Assembly (NCBI RefSeq): GCF_900231835.1
Contig: NZ_OCTN01000004.1
Location: forward strand, 124,001 to 188,000
Source of the DNA: Pontivivens marinum
GTDB lineage: Bacteria; Pseudomonadota; Alphaproteobacteria; Rhodobacterales; Rhodobacteraceae
Reading direction: 5' to 3'
DNA: 64,000 nucleotides
Shown: one piece after another, positions 56,291-64,000 of the stretch
Position numbering within the stretch: position 1 is the stretch's first letter
Layout: every line of letters starts with the position of its first letter
Position numbers and translations under genes: made by a program
The notes under the pieces: generated by a model
Seen by the model: the letters and a program-made list of their open reading frames with translations, nothing else
Told to the model about the DNA's origin: nothing
Database searches by the model: none

Positions 56291-57576
56291 CAACCCTTGC
56301 CATGCAAACCGTCAGCGGGTTCCGGCGTAAGCGCCTGACCGCATTGGCCCTACCGTTGCTGATCCTGTTGTACCTGACCTATGCCTTCTTCGCATTCGAT
56401 GTGCCGGGGTTGACGGACCGGGTCAATGTAGGCAATGCCCGCACGCTGGTTGCAGATACCTATAGCTATAAAACCCACGTGACCCGCGACAACCGCAACG
56501 GCTCCGTCCAGATCGCGATCGAGGGTGAGCGTAAGGGCCGCTATCCTGAGGGCACATCCCCTGATTGGGTTGCGCTGGGCGCAGATACAGTGATTGATCT
56601 GGGAGAGGGCCACGTCGTGACCTTCGGCCAGAACGTGACCTATGACGTGCCGGGCTATGGCCTGATTGTGACCGATCCGGGCAATACCGGCGTGAACGCG
56701 GAGCTGCCCGACGGCCCCGTGCCCGAGTGGATTAACGCCTCAGGCAACCGTCTGACCGTGACCACCGATGCAGGGCGCCTGACCGTGACCCGCAACCGGT
56801 CCGAGGTGTTCCGCTACGCACCGGGTTGGGAGCTGTTCTTCTTTACCCTCGAAAGCCCCTATCACGATATGAGCTGGGGTCAGATCGCCTCACGCGCCTT
56901 TAGTGGCGAGGCTGGCGCGATCTGGAGCGACTTCTGGAATAATGCGATGTGGCGTCACGGTGATGTTGCATGGGCGCTGGTTGAAACGGTGCTGATGGCG
57001 TTCCTCGGCACATTTGGCGCGGCAATCATCGCGTTGCCACTGGCCTTCCTCGCGGCAAAGAACTTCACCCCGCTGGGTAGCCTCCGGTTCGCGGCGCGGC
57101 GTGTGTTCGACTTCCTGCGCGGTGTTGATGGCCTGATCTGGACCATTGTGCTCAGCCGTGCCTTCGGCCCTGGCCCGCTGACCGGTTCGATTGCGATCCT
57201 GCTGACGGATACGGGTTCGTTTGGTAAGATGTTCTCGGAAGCGCTGGAAAACGTGGACGAAAAGCAGATCGAGGGTGTTTCCTCGACCGGTGCGAAACCA
57301 ATGCAGCGCTACCGCTTTGGCGTCATCCCGCAAATCACGCCTGTGCTGCTCAGCCAAGTCCTGTACTATCTGGAGAGTAACACGCGCTCTGCCACCATTA
57401 TCGGTGCGATCACCGGCGGCGGTATCGGTTTGATGCTGACGCAGGCGATCATCACCCAGAAGGATTGGGAGGAAGTGTCCTATTACATCGTCCTGATCAT
57501 CCTGTTGGTGATGGCGATGGACACGTTCTCTGGCTGGTTGCGGCGCAAGCTGATCAAGGGCGGAGGGGACGTATGA
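56287..57576 (+). CDS. phnE: Phosphonate ABC transporter permease PhnE (second, with large periplasmic insert)
   Basis: A 429-residue permease, about 150 residues longer than the first. After the first helix (LALPLLILLYLTYAFFAF) comes a hydrophilic segment rich in beta-type sequence (residues about 45-190, with VTRDNRNGSVQIAIEGERKG and VTTDAGRLTVTRNRSEV), then the usual helices with EALENVDEKQIEGVSSTGA and FGVIPQITPVLLSQ. Long PhnE2 proteins occur in alphaproteobacteria; the role of the insert is unknown. The stop overlaps the SDR start. Confidence 0.92.
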   Translation: MTTLAMQTVSGFRRKRLTALALPLLILLYLTYAFFAFDVPGLTDRVNVGNARTLVADTYSYKTHVTRDNRNGSVQIAIEGERKGRYPEGTSPDWVALGADTVIDLGEGHVVTFGQNVTYDVPGYGLIVTDPGNTGVNAELPDGPVPEWINASGNRLTVTTDAGRLTVTRNRSEVFRYAPGWELFFFTLESPYHDMSWGQIASRAFSGEAGAIWSDFWNNAMWRHGDVAWALVETVLMAFLGTFGAAIIALPLAFLAAKNFTPLGSLRFAARRVFDFLRGVDGLIWTIVLSRAFGPGPLTGSIAILLTDTGSFGKMFSEALENVDEKQIEGVSSTGAKPMQRYRFGVIPQITPVLLSQVLYYLESNTRSATIIGAITGGGIGLMLTQAIITQKDWEEVSYYIVLIILLVMAMDTFSGWLRRKLIKGGGDV

Positions 57577-58217
57577 CCCGAATTCTAATCACCGGTGCAA
57601 ATCGTGGCATCGGGGCCGCGATGGCCGCCAATGCGGAGGCACGCGGCTGGCAGGTCATCCGCGCCACGCGCGCAGGGCAGGGCGGCGATGTCACGATGGA
57701 TGTAACAGATATCGCTTCCATTCAGGCGGCCGCTGATGCGCTGGACGGCCCGATTGATATCCTGATCAACAATGCAGGGATCATCGGGCCAGAACGGCAA
57801 AGCACGCTGGACATGGATTTTGACGGCATGGCCAAAACCTTTGCCGTAAATGTCGCGGGTCCGTTGGCCGTATCGCAGGCGTTTCTGTCCCACCTGCGCG
57901 ACAGTGACAGCCCGCGCATCCTGACGATCTCCAGCCAGATGTCCGGAATGGGCTATGCTAAATCCGACCGGATCGCCTATCGCGCGTCGAAATCCGCGGT
58001 GAACAAGGTGATGCAGGGGCTGGCCACCGATCTGGCGGACGTGGATATCCCCGTCGCGCTGATCGATCCGGGGTGGGTGCGCACCGATATGGGCGGCGAT
58101 GAAGCGGACCTGAACGCCGATGATGTGGCGGCTGGTATCCTCGATCTGGCCGCACGGCTGACCCCAACAGAAACCGGCAAGTTCTTTATTTGGAACGGCG
58201 AGGAACGAGACTTTTAA
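57573..58217 (+). CDS. SDR oxidoreductase inside the phosphonate operon
   Basis: A 214-residue short-chain dehydrogenase with TGANRGIGAAMA at the N-terminus, NNAGIIGPE in the middle, TISSQMSGMG and the catalytic pair YRASKSAVNK. The C-terminus ends in ETGKFFIWNGEERDF, like the YciK/CsgA-type small SDRs. The start at 57573 overlaps the phnE2 stop by four bases with CGGAGGGG upstream, and its own stop overlaps the next gene by one base, so it is firmly part of the operon. An SDR is not part of the canonical C-P lyase pathway; a role in phosphonate side-chain handling is speculative. Confidence 0.88.
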   Translation: MTRILITGANRGIGAAMAANAEARGWQVIRATRAGQGGDVTMDVTDIASIQAAADALDGPIDILINNAGIIGPERQSTLDMDFDGMAKTFAVNVAGPLAVSQAFLSHLRDSDSPRILTISSQMSGMGYAKSDRIAYRASKSAVNKVMQGLATDLADVDIPVALIDPGWVRTDMGGDEADLNADDVAAGILDLAARLTPTETGKFFIWNGEERDF

Positions 58218-58831
58218 TGGCACGCCTGACAGCGGATGCGCCCTATGTGCATCCTGAATGCGAGATCATCGACACCACCTTTGGCCGCTATGTTGAGATT
58301 GGGCGGGCCACGCGCCTCGCCCATTCGCATATCGGGGATTATTCCTATTGCGACCGAATGGCCGATATTGCGAATGCGCAGATCGGGAAGTTCGCCAACA
58401 TCGCGTCCTGCGTGCGGATCGGTGCGACGGATCACCCGATGGACAAGGCGAGCTTGCACCATTTCCATTACCGCTCGGCTGATTATTTCGATGATGCGAC
58501 CCATGACGAGGATTGGTTCGCCCATCGCCGCACACGCCGCGCAGTGATCGGCCATGACACGTGGATCGGCCACGGCGCGCAAATCCGGCCCGAGGTCACA
58601 CTAGGCAATGGTTGCGTCGTTGCCGGTGGGGCCATCGTGACCAAGGATGTCGCCCCCTACACCATCGTTGCGGGTTTGCCAGCGACACCGATGCGGATGC
58701 GTTATCCGCAGGAGGTGGCCGACCGGATGATCGCGCTGGCATGGTGGGATTGGGATCACGATCGCCTGCACGCCACGCTGGATGATTTCCGAACGCTGAG
58801 GGCCGAGGCGTTTCTAGAGAAATACGAATAG
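58217..58831 (+). CDS. Phosphonate-operon hexapeptide-repeat transferase
   Basis: A 204-residue left-handed beta-helix acyltransferase-like protein. Hexapeptide repeats run through the middle (HSHIGDYSYCDRMADI, AQIGKFANIASCVRIG, AVIGHDTWIGHGAQIRP, VTLGNGCVVAGGAIVTKDV), with the trimer ending PATPMRMRYPQEVADR. It fits the family of acetyltransferase-like proteins repeatedly found in C-P lyase operons; the acceptor may be an aminoalkylphosphonate or a pathway intermediate. The ATG at 58217 overlaps the SDR stop. Confidence 0.88.
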   Translation: MARLTADAPYVHPECEIIDTTFGRYVEIGRATRLAHSHIGDYSYCDRMADIANAQIGKFANIASCVRIGATDHPMDKASLHHFHYRSADYFDDATHDEDWFAHRRTRRAVIGHDTWIGHGAQIRPEVTLGNGCVVAGGAIVTKDVAPYTIVAGLPATPMRMRYPQEVADRMIALAWWDWDHDRLHATLDDFRTLRAEAFLEKYE

Positions 58832-58840
58832 GGTAAGGGT

Positions 58841-58866
58841 CGGGGGCACAACGCCCCCGTCTTTCT
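58841..58866. terminator. Terminator at the end of the phnC operon
   Basis: CGGGGGC (58841-58847) pairs perfectly with GCCCCCG (58853-58859) around five bases, followed by TCTTTCT. It lies ten bases after the transferase stop and before the stop of the convergent phnM gene. Confidence 0.78.
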
Positions 58867-58876
58867 ATTCGGCTTT

Positions 58877-60049
58877 TTATTCAGCGGCGATGCTGAGCTG
58901 CGGCATACAGGACAAACGCCCCGCCAGATCACCGGCCAGATGCGACCAGCGACCGCCGGACAGGGTGCCCTCAATCGTGCGGGTTTCCATGTTCACAATC
59001 GCCAGATCGGCCCGCTGACCAGCTGCAATCCGACCACGATCCGACATCGACATAATGTCCGCAGGATTGGTTGAGATCATCTGCCACGCTTGGCCAAGAG
59101 GCATCGCCCCCCGATCCGCCAGCGCGAACGCCGCCAGCGGCATCGACGCATAGTGGTAATCCGATACCAATGCATCACATAGGCCAGCGCGTACCAGATC
59201 CTCCGCTGCGATATTGCCGGATTGCGACCCGCCACGGGCCACATTTGGCGCACCCATCAGGATCGGATCGCCCAGCTCCTTGGCCCGTTGCGCGGGTTCA
59301 ACTGCGGTCGGGAATTCGCAGGTGCGTGCGCCCAGCGCGTGAAAGCGGTCACGAGCGTCGGCGGTTGCATCATCATGGCTGCCGGACCGCACGCCATGAT
59401 CGTTGAATACCTGCATCAGGGCTTCGAGATAGGGCTGTACCTCGGCCTGACGCGATAGGCGTTCCTCGACCAGCTCCATATGCTGCGCCACGGTGCGCCC
59501 TGCGCGGGCGGCCCAGCCGATCAGCTCATCAGGGCGGTTGTCGCCCAGCCACTTTGCCTCCCACAGGTGATCGTTGAACACCACGTAATCGACGCCAAAT
59601 CGGCGGATCGCGTGGGTCATCATCTCCAGCGTGTCGAATGTATATGTCTCGCACCGCAACTGAACCCGTAGATCGGTCAGGGCGTTTGGACGATAGCCCT
59701 CGAATGTCTCAAGGAAATTCAGCGCCGCCGCAGGGCCGCGTGATCCCCCCTCCCATGACCAGCTTTGCGCCATCCATGCCGTTGTAACACCGCAGGTCGC
59801 CGCATCCAGATCGGTGGAGGTCAGCGCGACCTGAGGCGAAAACGGAGCCGAGGGGCGCGGAGCCATGTGACGCTCAAACGCATCGCCGTGCAGATCGATG
59901 ATGCCGGGCAGCAGCCAGTATCCGCTCAGGTCCAGATTGCGCCCGCCCGTATTGTGCAGCGTACCGTCCGCAACGGTAATCGCACCGTCGGTAAAGGTGC
60001 CATCGTGCAGGATTTGCGCGCCGGTCAGGCGTAGGTGGGGCAGTGTCAT
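58877..60049 (-). CDS. phnM: PhnM: ribose 1-methylphosphonate 5-triphosphate diphosphohydrolase
   Basis: A 390-residue amidohydrolase-fold enzyme that removes pyrophosphate from alkylphosphonate-ribose triphosphate, giving the substrate of C-P lyase. Metal-binding signatures are LPGIIDLHGDAFERH near the N-terminus, SHDDATADAR in the middle, and SDYHYASMPLAAF near the end. The start at 60049 begins MTLPHLRLTGAQILHDG as in the family. It follows phnF by 46 bases on the same strand and converges on the phnC operon. Confidence 0.95.
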   Translation of the reverse strand: MTLPHLRLTGAQILHDGTFTDGAITVADGTLHNTGGRNLDLSGYWLLPGIIDLHGDAFERHMAPRPSAPFSPQVALTSTDLDAATCGVTTAWMAQSWSWEGGSRGPAAALNFLETFEGYRPNALTDLRVQLRCETYTFDTLEMMTHAIRRFGVDYVVFNDHLWEAKWLGDNRPDELIGWAARAGRTVAQHMELVEERLSRQAEVQPYLEALMQVFNDHGVRSGSHDDATADARDRFHALGARTCEFPTAVEPAQRAKELGDPILMGAPNVARGGSQSGNIAAEDLVRAGLCDALVSDYHYASMPLAAFALADRGAMPLGQAWQMISTNPADIMSMSDRGRIAAGQRADLAIVNMETRTIEGTLSGGRWSHLAGDLAGRLSCMPQLSIAAE

Positions 60050-60095
60050 CGGGTAGCCTTTCTGATCTTTGCGACACATATGCCGCCAAGCTGTT

Positions 60096-60821
60096 TCAGC
60101 TATGTGACAGTTCGCCCTCGCCAATGGTTAATGTGATGCGATCCCCTGCGAACCAAGTATGTCCGTATTCAATCGGAATGCCGTCTGGATCCACGTTCAG
60201 GGCAACGGTGCGCAGGATTGGTGCACCCTCGGCAATGCGTAGATGCAATGCTTGGGTGGCCGTGGCCAGCTTTGCTGTCAGGCGGGTACTGGCGCGGGTG
60301 TAGTCAGGTATGCCCTCGGCGGCTAAAACCAGTGTGACAGATTGCTGTTCCTGCAACGCGGCGATCATTCCAGGTAGGCGGGCGGCGGGAAAGACGCTGC
60401 GAAACAGTGCAAGAGGTTGCCCATCGGACAGGGATAGCCCCTCATAAACATGCACTTGTGCTCCCTTTGGCAGGTCGAGATTTTCCGCTTCTCTTGGGTC
60501 GGCAATGCGTGTTTCCAAATGCAGGGCTTGCCTCGTAGGGGTGCGTCCGGCGGCGGCTAGATTTTGATGAAACCGCACACGCCGCCCGATGGGGTAATCG
60601 GTGGGGGTGGTGGTTACGAATACTCCGGCCCCGCGACGTGCATGCACTGTCCCCTCATCGCCCAACACCTTTAACGCATGGCGCACCGTGTGGCGGTTCA
60701 CGCCAAAGCGGGCGGACAGGGATGCCTCCGTCGGCAGCTTGTCACCAGCCGTGTAATGCCCCGCCGCGATTTCATGGCGCAGGGTTTCAGCGATGGAGGT
60801 CCAGAGCGGTGTGCGTGCCAT
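60096..60821 (-). CDS. phnF: GntR-family regulator PhnF
   Basis: A 241-residue regulator with an N-terminal winged helix (LWTSIAETLRHEI, LPTEASLSARFGVNRHTVRHAL) and a C-terminal UTRA ligand-binding domain (HVYEGLSLSDGQPLALFRS, IEYGHTWFAGDRITLTI). PhnF proteins repress phosphonate genes until an inducer is present. It is divergent from phnG; the 98-base gap contains a cluster of TCTAG/TATAG elements that may be its operator. Confidence 0.93.
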   Translation of the reverse strand: MARTPLWTSIAETLRHEIAAGHYTAGDKLPTEASLSARFGVNRHTVRHALKVLGDEGTVHARRGAGVFVTTTPTDYPIGRRVRFHQNLAAAGRTPTRQALHLETRIADPREAENLDLPKGAQVHVYEGLSLSDGQPLALFRSVFPAARLPGMIAALQEQQSVTLVLAAEGIPDYTRASTRLTAKLATATQALHLRIAEGAPILRTVALNVDPDGIPIEYGHTWFAGDRITLTIGEGELSHS

Positions 60822-60870
60822 TGTTACGAAACCTTCACAGAAAGCGGGATTGCGGGAATCGCGGCTCGGT

Positions 60871-60915
60871 TCTAGTATTTGTCTAGTTGTATAGTAAACA
60901 TCAAAAGGTGTCTAG
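60871..60915. promoter_or_regulatory. Possible PhnF operator in the phnF-phnG gap
   Basis: TCTAG at 60871, TCTAG at 60882, TATAG at 60890 and TCTAG at 60911 are clustered in the gap between divergent phnF and phnG. The first two are 11 bases apart, one helical turn. CTA and TAG around 60883-60894 give a partial dyad. Binding by PhnF is a guess from position. Confidence 0.4.
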
Positions 60916-60919
60916 ATAG

Positions 60920-61369
60920 ATGGATGGCTCCGATCCGAATGCAGCGCGCAAGGCGTGGATGAGCATGCTCGCCAAATCCCCTGCGACGCTATTGGCGCAA
61001 TTGTGGGGGGCGTTCGTGCCGCCGCAGCACAGTGTTTTGCGCGCCCCTGAAATCGGCGGCGTCATGGTGCGCGGTCGGGCAGGGGCGGTTGGCGCGGCCT
61101 TTAATCTGGGTGAGATGACGGTGACCCGCGCCTCGATCAAGCTGTCCGACGGCACGGTTGGTCACGGTTATGTACAGGGTCGGGACAAGGCGCAGGCGCT
61201 GACCGCCGCCCTGATCGACGCGATGATGCAAACCGATGTGGCCCCCCGGGTGCAGGCGGAAATCCTGACGCCGCTGGGCAACGCAATGGACCAGATGAAA
61301 TCCACCCGCGCGGCCAAGGCGGCAGCGACCAAGGTTGATTTCTTCACAATGGTACGGGGTGAGGATTGA
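60920..61369 (+). CDS. phnG: C-P lyase subunit PhnG
   Basis: A 149-residue subunit of the PhnGHIJ core complex, which with PhnI attaches the phosphonate to ribose triphosphate. Family features are RKAWMSMLAKSPATLL, PEIGGVMVRGRAGAVGAAFNL and LSDGTVGHGYVQGRDKAQA. The length is normal. The message runs into phnH with a TGATG junction. Confidence 0.95.
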   Translation: MDGSDPNAARKAWMSMLAKSPATLLAQLWGAFVPPQHSVLRAPEIGGVMVRGRAGAVGAAFNLGEMTVTRASIKLSDGTVGHGYVQGRDKAQALTAALIDAMMQTDVAPRVQAEILTPLGNAMDQMKSTRAAKAAATKVDFFTMVRGED

Positions 61370-61929
61370 TGGATATGCATGCTCTTGAGGGCGGCTTTGC
61401 CAATGCGCCGATTGATGCGGCCCATGCCTTTCGCGCGGTGATGAATGTCACGGCCCGCCCCGGTGTGATCGAGGCTGTTCAGGGTGCCACGCCCCCCGCT
61501 CCGCTCTCCATCGCGGCGGGTGTGGTTGTGCTGACGCTGTGCGACCCCGAAACGCCGATTTTCCTGACGCCCCGCTATGACACGCCCGCGGTGCGCGACT
61601 GGATCGCATTCCACACCGGCGCGCCGATCTGCGCGCCTGCTGACGCCGCCTTTGCGCTGGGCGAATGGGATCAAATGCCGGTGGGGGAATTCCCGCTGGG
61701 CACATCGGAATATCCTGACCGCTCAACCACGCTGATTGTGGAACTGCCTGAGCTGAGCACAGATGGCGCGACGCTGCGCGGTCCGGGGATTGAGCACACG
61801 GCCACGCTGTCCCTGCCAGAGATCGAAACCTTCCAGTCCAATGCGCAGCATTTCCCGCGCGGTCTGGATTTTCTGTTCACCTGCGCTGACCGCCTAGCCG
61901 GTTTGCCGCGCACAACGAAGGTGTCCTGA
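61369..61929 (+). CDS. phnH: C-P lyase subunit PhnH
   Basis: A 186-residue subunit of the C-P lyase core. Conserved parts are ALEGGFANAPIDAAHAFRAV and MNVTARPGVIEAVQG near the start, FHTGAPICAPADAAFALG in the middle, and the ending FPRGLDFLFTCADRLAGLPRTT. GAGG four bases upstream supports the ATG at 61369, which shares a base with the phnG stop. Confidence 0.95.
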   Translation: MDMHALEGGFANAPIDAAHAFRAVMNVTARPGVIEAVQGATPPAPLSIAAGVVVLTLCDPETPIFLTPRYDTPAVRDWIAFHTGAPICAPADAAFALGEWDQMPVGEFPLGTSEYPDRSTTLIVELPELSTDGATLRGPGIEHTATLSLPEIETFQSNAQHFPRGLDFLFTCADRLAGLPRTTKVS

Positions 61930-63011
61930 TGTATGTTGCCGTAAAGGGTGGCGAGCGCGCCATCGACAATGCCCATGCATGGCTGGCTGAGGAGCGGCGC
62001 GGCGATTCCGCCGTAGCCGAGCTGAGCGTACCACAAATCCGCGAACAACTGGCGCTGGCCGTAAACCGTGTGATGGCGGAGGGGTCGCTATATGATCCTG
62101 ACCTCGCGGCCCTCGCCATCAAGCAGTCGCGCGGGGATTTGATCGAGGCGATCTTCCTGATCCGCGCCTATCGCACCACCTTGCCCCGATTGGGCGCCAG
62201 CCTACCGGTAGAGACGGAGCAGATGTCCTGCGACCGCCGTGTCTCTGCGACGTTCAAGGATGCACCGGGGGGGCAAATTCTAGGCCCGACCTTTGATTAC
62301 ACACACCGCCTGCTGGACTTTAAGCTGGCCGCGGATGGTGAGGTGCCACAGGCCGCCCAAACCACAGGGCGTGAGGAGCAGACACCCCATATCATGTCCT
62401 TCCTCGACCGTGAGGATTTGATACAGGTTGAAGGTGAGGGCGCTGACGTGCCCGACGATTTGACCCGCGCGCCGATGGAGCTACCCGCCAGCCGCGCCCT
62501 GCGATTGCAGGCGTTAACGCGAGGGGATGAGGGCTTTATCCTCGGCATGGCCTATTCCACGCAGCGCGGTCATGCACGCAACCACGCCTTTGTCGCGGAA
62601 CTGCGCATCGGTGCGGTGCCTGTGGAAATGGACATCCCCGAACTGGGCTTCGCCATCGAGATCGGAGAGGTCACGCTGACCGAATGCGAAACGGTGAACC
62701 AGTTCAAGGGATCGAAAACAGAACCGCCGCAATTCACCCGTGGCTACGGCCTCGTCTTTGGTATGACAGAGCGTAAGGCGATTTCCATGGCGCTGGTCGA
62801 TCGTGCGCTGCGCTGGGCGGAACTGGGCGAGGATAATGTCGGCGCCCCTGCGCAGGACGAGGAATTCGTGCTGTATCACTGCGACAATATTCAGGCGACC
62901 GGATTTCTGGAGCATATCAAACTGCCCCATTACGTCGATTTCCAGTCCGAGCTGGAGTTGATCCGGAAATTGCGGCGCGAGGCGACGGCTTTGCAGCAGG
63001 TGGCGGAATGA
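61929..63011 (+). CDS. phnI: C-P lyase subunit PhnI
   Basis: A 360-residue subunit that provides the nucleosidase activity, swapping adenine on ATP for the phosphonate. Conserved stretches are MYVAVKGGERAIDNAHAWL, TFDYTHRLLDFKLA, LGMAYSTQRGHARNHAFV, and VLYHCDNIQATGFLEHIKLP. The start shares one base with the phnH stop. In most C-P lyase operons phnJ follows at once; here a 306-base gap intervenes. Confidence 0.95.
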   Translation: MYVAVKGGERAIDNAHAWLAEERRGDSAVAELSVPQIREQLALAVNRVMAEGSLYDPDLAALAIKQSRGDLIEAIFLIRAYRTTLPRLGASLPVETEQMSCDRRVSATFKDAPGGQILGPTFDYTHRLLDFKLAADGEVPQAAQTTGREEQTPHIMSFLDREDLIQVEGEGADVPDDLTRAPMELPASRALRLQALTRGDEGFILGMAYSTQRGHARNHAFVAELRIGAVPVEMDIPELGFAIEIGEVTLTECETVNQFKGSKTEPPQFTRGYGLVFGMTERKAISMALVDRALRWAELGEDNVGAPAQDEEFVLYHCDNIQATGFLEHIKLPHYVDFQSELELIRKLRREATALQQVAE

Positions 63012-63020
63012 CCCGTGTGC

Positions 63021-63203
63021 TTACCTACGCCGCGATGGTGCCTTGTTGTGGGCCTGCTGCTGGGCTGCTGCCTCGTCAAACAGACGCTGCGCGCGGGCCT
63101 CTGGTTTGTTCATCATCAGCAAAGTTAGCTCGGCACGGTTTTTCTGGACGATATACCCGACAAGGGCGATCAGGGCGAAAGCGGCCGCTACAAACTCAAT
63201 CAT
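63021..63203 (-). CDS. Small membrane protein on the opposite strand between phnI and phnJ
   Basis: A 60-residue protein with one N-terminal hydrophobic helix (IEFVAAAFALIALVGYIV) and a charged C-terminal tail (EARAQRLFDEAAAQQQAHNK). GTGGAG lies about nine bases before the ATG at 63203. It fills much of the 306-base gap between phnI and phnJ and runs against the phn operon, so transcription of the operon passes antisense to it. No family recognised; the plausible protein features support a real gene, but an accidental frame cannot be excluded. Confidence 0.5.
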   Translation of the reverse strand: MIEFVAAAFALIALVGYIVQKNRAELTLLMMNKPEARAQRLFDEAAAQQQAHNKAPSRRR

Positions 63204-63317
63204 TACTTTTTACTCCACACCATGCAGCGTGCATGAGCACTGCGTCTGGTTCGACATGGGGGGCGCTGTCTGTATCACTTCGCACGTTCCCCCGTTCTTT
63301 TCGGGAGGATACCTGCA

Positions 63318-64000
63318 ATGTCTGACTACAATTTCGCATATCTGGATGAGCAGACAAAGCGGATGATCCGCCGCGCGATCCTGAAGGGATTGGCCATTCC
63401 TGGGTATCAGGTGCCCTTTGCTAGCCGTGAAATGCCTATGCCCTATGGGTGGGGAACGGGCGGCGTACAGGTTTCCGCCGCCGTTCTAACACCGGATGAT
63501 ACGTTCAAGGTGATCGATCAGGGCGCGGATGACACGACCAACGCGGTCAGCATTCGGCGCTTTTTCCAGAAAACCGCCGATGTTGCCGTGACCGAGGCAA
63601 CCGCCGAGGCCAGCGTGATCCAGACCCGCCACCGTATCCCTGAGGAGCAAATGAATGCGGGCCAGATCCTCGTCTATCAGGTGCCGATTCCTGAGCCGCT
63701 GCGCTTCCTCGAACCATCCGAGGTTGAGACGCGCAAGATGCACGCGCTGGAGGAATACGGCCTGATGCATGTGAAGCTATACGAGGATATCAGCCAGCAC
63801 GGCGCGATCGCCACCGCCTATGCCTATCCGGTGAAGGTTGAGGACCGCTATGTCATGGACCCCTCGCCAATTCCGAAATTCGACAACCCCAAACTGTCCA
63901 TGCCGGCAATCCAGTTGTTCGGCGCTGGGCGCGAACAGCGCATCTACGCGCTGCCCCCGTTTACCAAGGTCGTCAGTCTGGATTTCGACGATTATCCGTT
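63318..64000 (+). CDS. phnJ: C-P lyase catalytic subunit PhnJ, 3' part beyond the window
   Basis: The radical-SAM enzyme that breaks the carbon-phosphorus bond. The first 227 codons are present: MSDYNFAYLDEQTKRMIRRA, AIPGYQVPFASREMPMPYGW, TGGVQVSAAVL, and later ALEEYGLMHVKLYEDIS and FGAGREQRIYALPPFT. The cysteines that hold the Fe-S cluster lie past base 64000. A strong GGGAGGA site upstream fixes the start. Because of the gap after phnI, a separate promoter is possible. Confidence 0.95.
   Translation, partial: MSDYNFAYLDEQTKRMIRRAILKGLAIPGYQVPFASREMPMPYGWGTGGVQVSAAVLTPDDTFKVIDQGADDTTNAVSIRRFFQKTADVAVTEATAEASVIQTRHRIPEEQMNAGQILVYQVPIPEPLRFLEPSEVETRKMHALEEYGLMHVKLYEDISQHGAIATAYAYPVKVEDRYVMDPSPIPKFDNPKLSMPAIQLFGAGREQRIYALPPFTKVVSLDFDDYP

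Overview
The window looks like a chromosomal segment of an alphaproteobacterium of the order Rhodobacterales, probably a marine roseobacter-type organism. The reasons are the CtrA response regulator with its partner SciP, a LexA box of the GTTC-N7-GTTC type, L9 with a long acidic tail, the purF/cvpA/radA and yfgM/bamB/der neighbourhoods, and a fairly GC-rich composition with short intergenic gaps. No rRNA, tRNA, CRISPR array, insertion sequence or phage gene was recognised. Names rest on reading translated proteins and motifs; no database search was run.

Layout. 1-3401 (minus): a binding-protein-dependent ABC importer (ATPase cut by the left edge, two-domain permease, binding protein). 3583-6496 (plus): a VOC protein, an SDR oxidoreductase, then a cobalt-type nitrile hydratase set (alpha, beta, activator) with overlapping genes. 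6542-10269: an M20 dipeptidase, two related small lipoproteins, an unknown protein and mnmA. 10405-15811 (plus): sciP, ctrA with a CtrA-like box in front of it, ligA, recG, followed by a 36-residue membrane peptide. 16145-19865: an Fe-S scaffold protein, hisI, gluQ, a methyltransferase and trmFO. 19981-27099: gyrA, ssb and uvrA (with a LexA box between ssb and uvrA) and a CBS protein. 27127-34868: an isoprenylcysteine methyltransferase-like protein, coaD, two tandem cyclophilins, a MAPEG protein and an RND efflux pump with its adaptor. 35036-40477: an ArsC-like protein, yfgM-like/bamB/der, an SDR and bioY. 40531-49451 is a long minus-strand run: dnaB, alr, mlaE, mlaF, pqiA-like, unknown, radA, cvpA, purF, DUF1284. 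49648-50638 is an AT-rich, frameshifted GHKL ATPase gene, out of character with its surroundings. 50696-51979 is rpsF-rpsR-rplI. 52196-53388 holds two small-molecule exporters facing each other.

53496-64000 is a C-P lyase (phosphonate) region. A three-unit Pho box precedes phnC-phnD-phnE1-phnE2-SDR-hexapeptide transferase. The regulator phnF and phnM run leftward. phnG-phnH-phnI and, after a 306-base gap carrying an antisense small gene, phnJ run rightward off the window edge. Together these genes would import phosphonates under phosphate starvation, couple them to ribose triphosphate, remove pyrophosphate and break the C-P bond. A strong hairpin terminator after phnD probably sets a high ratio of binding protein to permease.

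The most unusual items are the frameshifted GHKL ATPase in its AT-rich patch, the pair of WVDPxGC lipoproteins, the RND pump with two extra hydrophobic segments and an altered proton-relay motif, and the interruption between phnI and phnJ.
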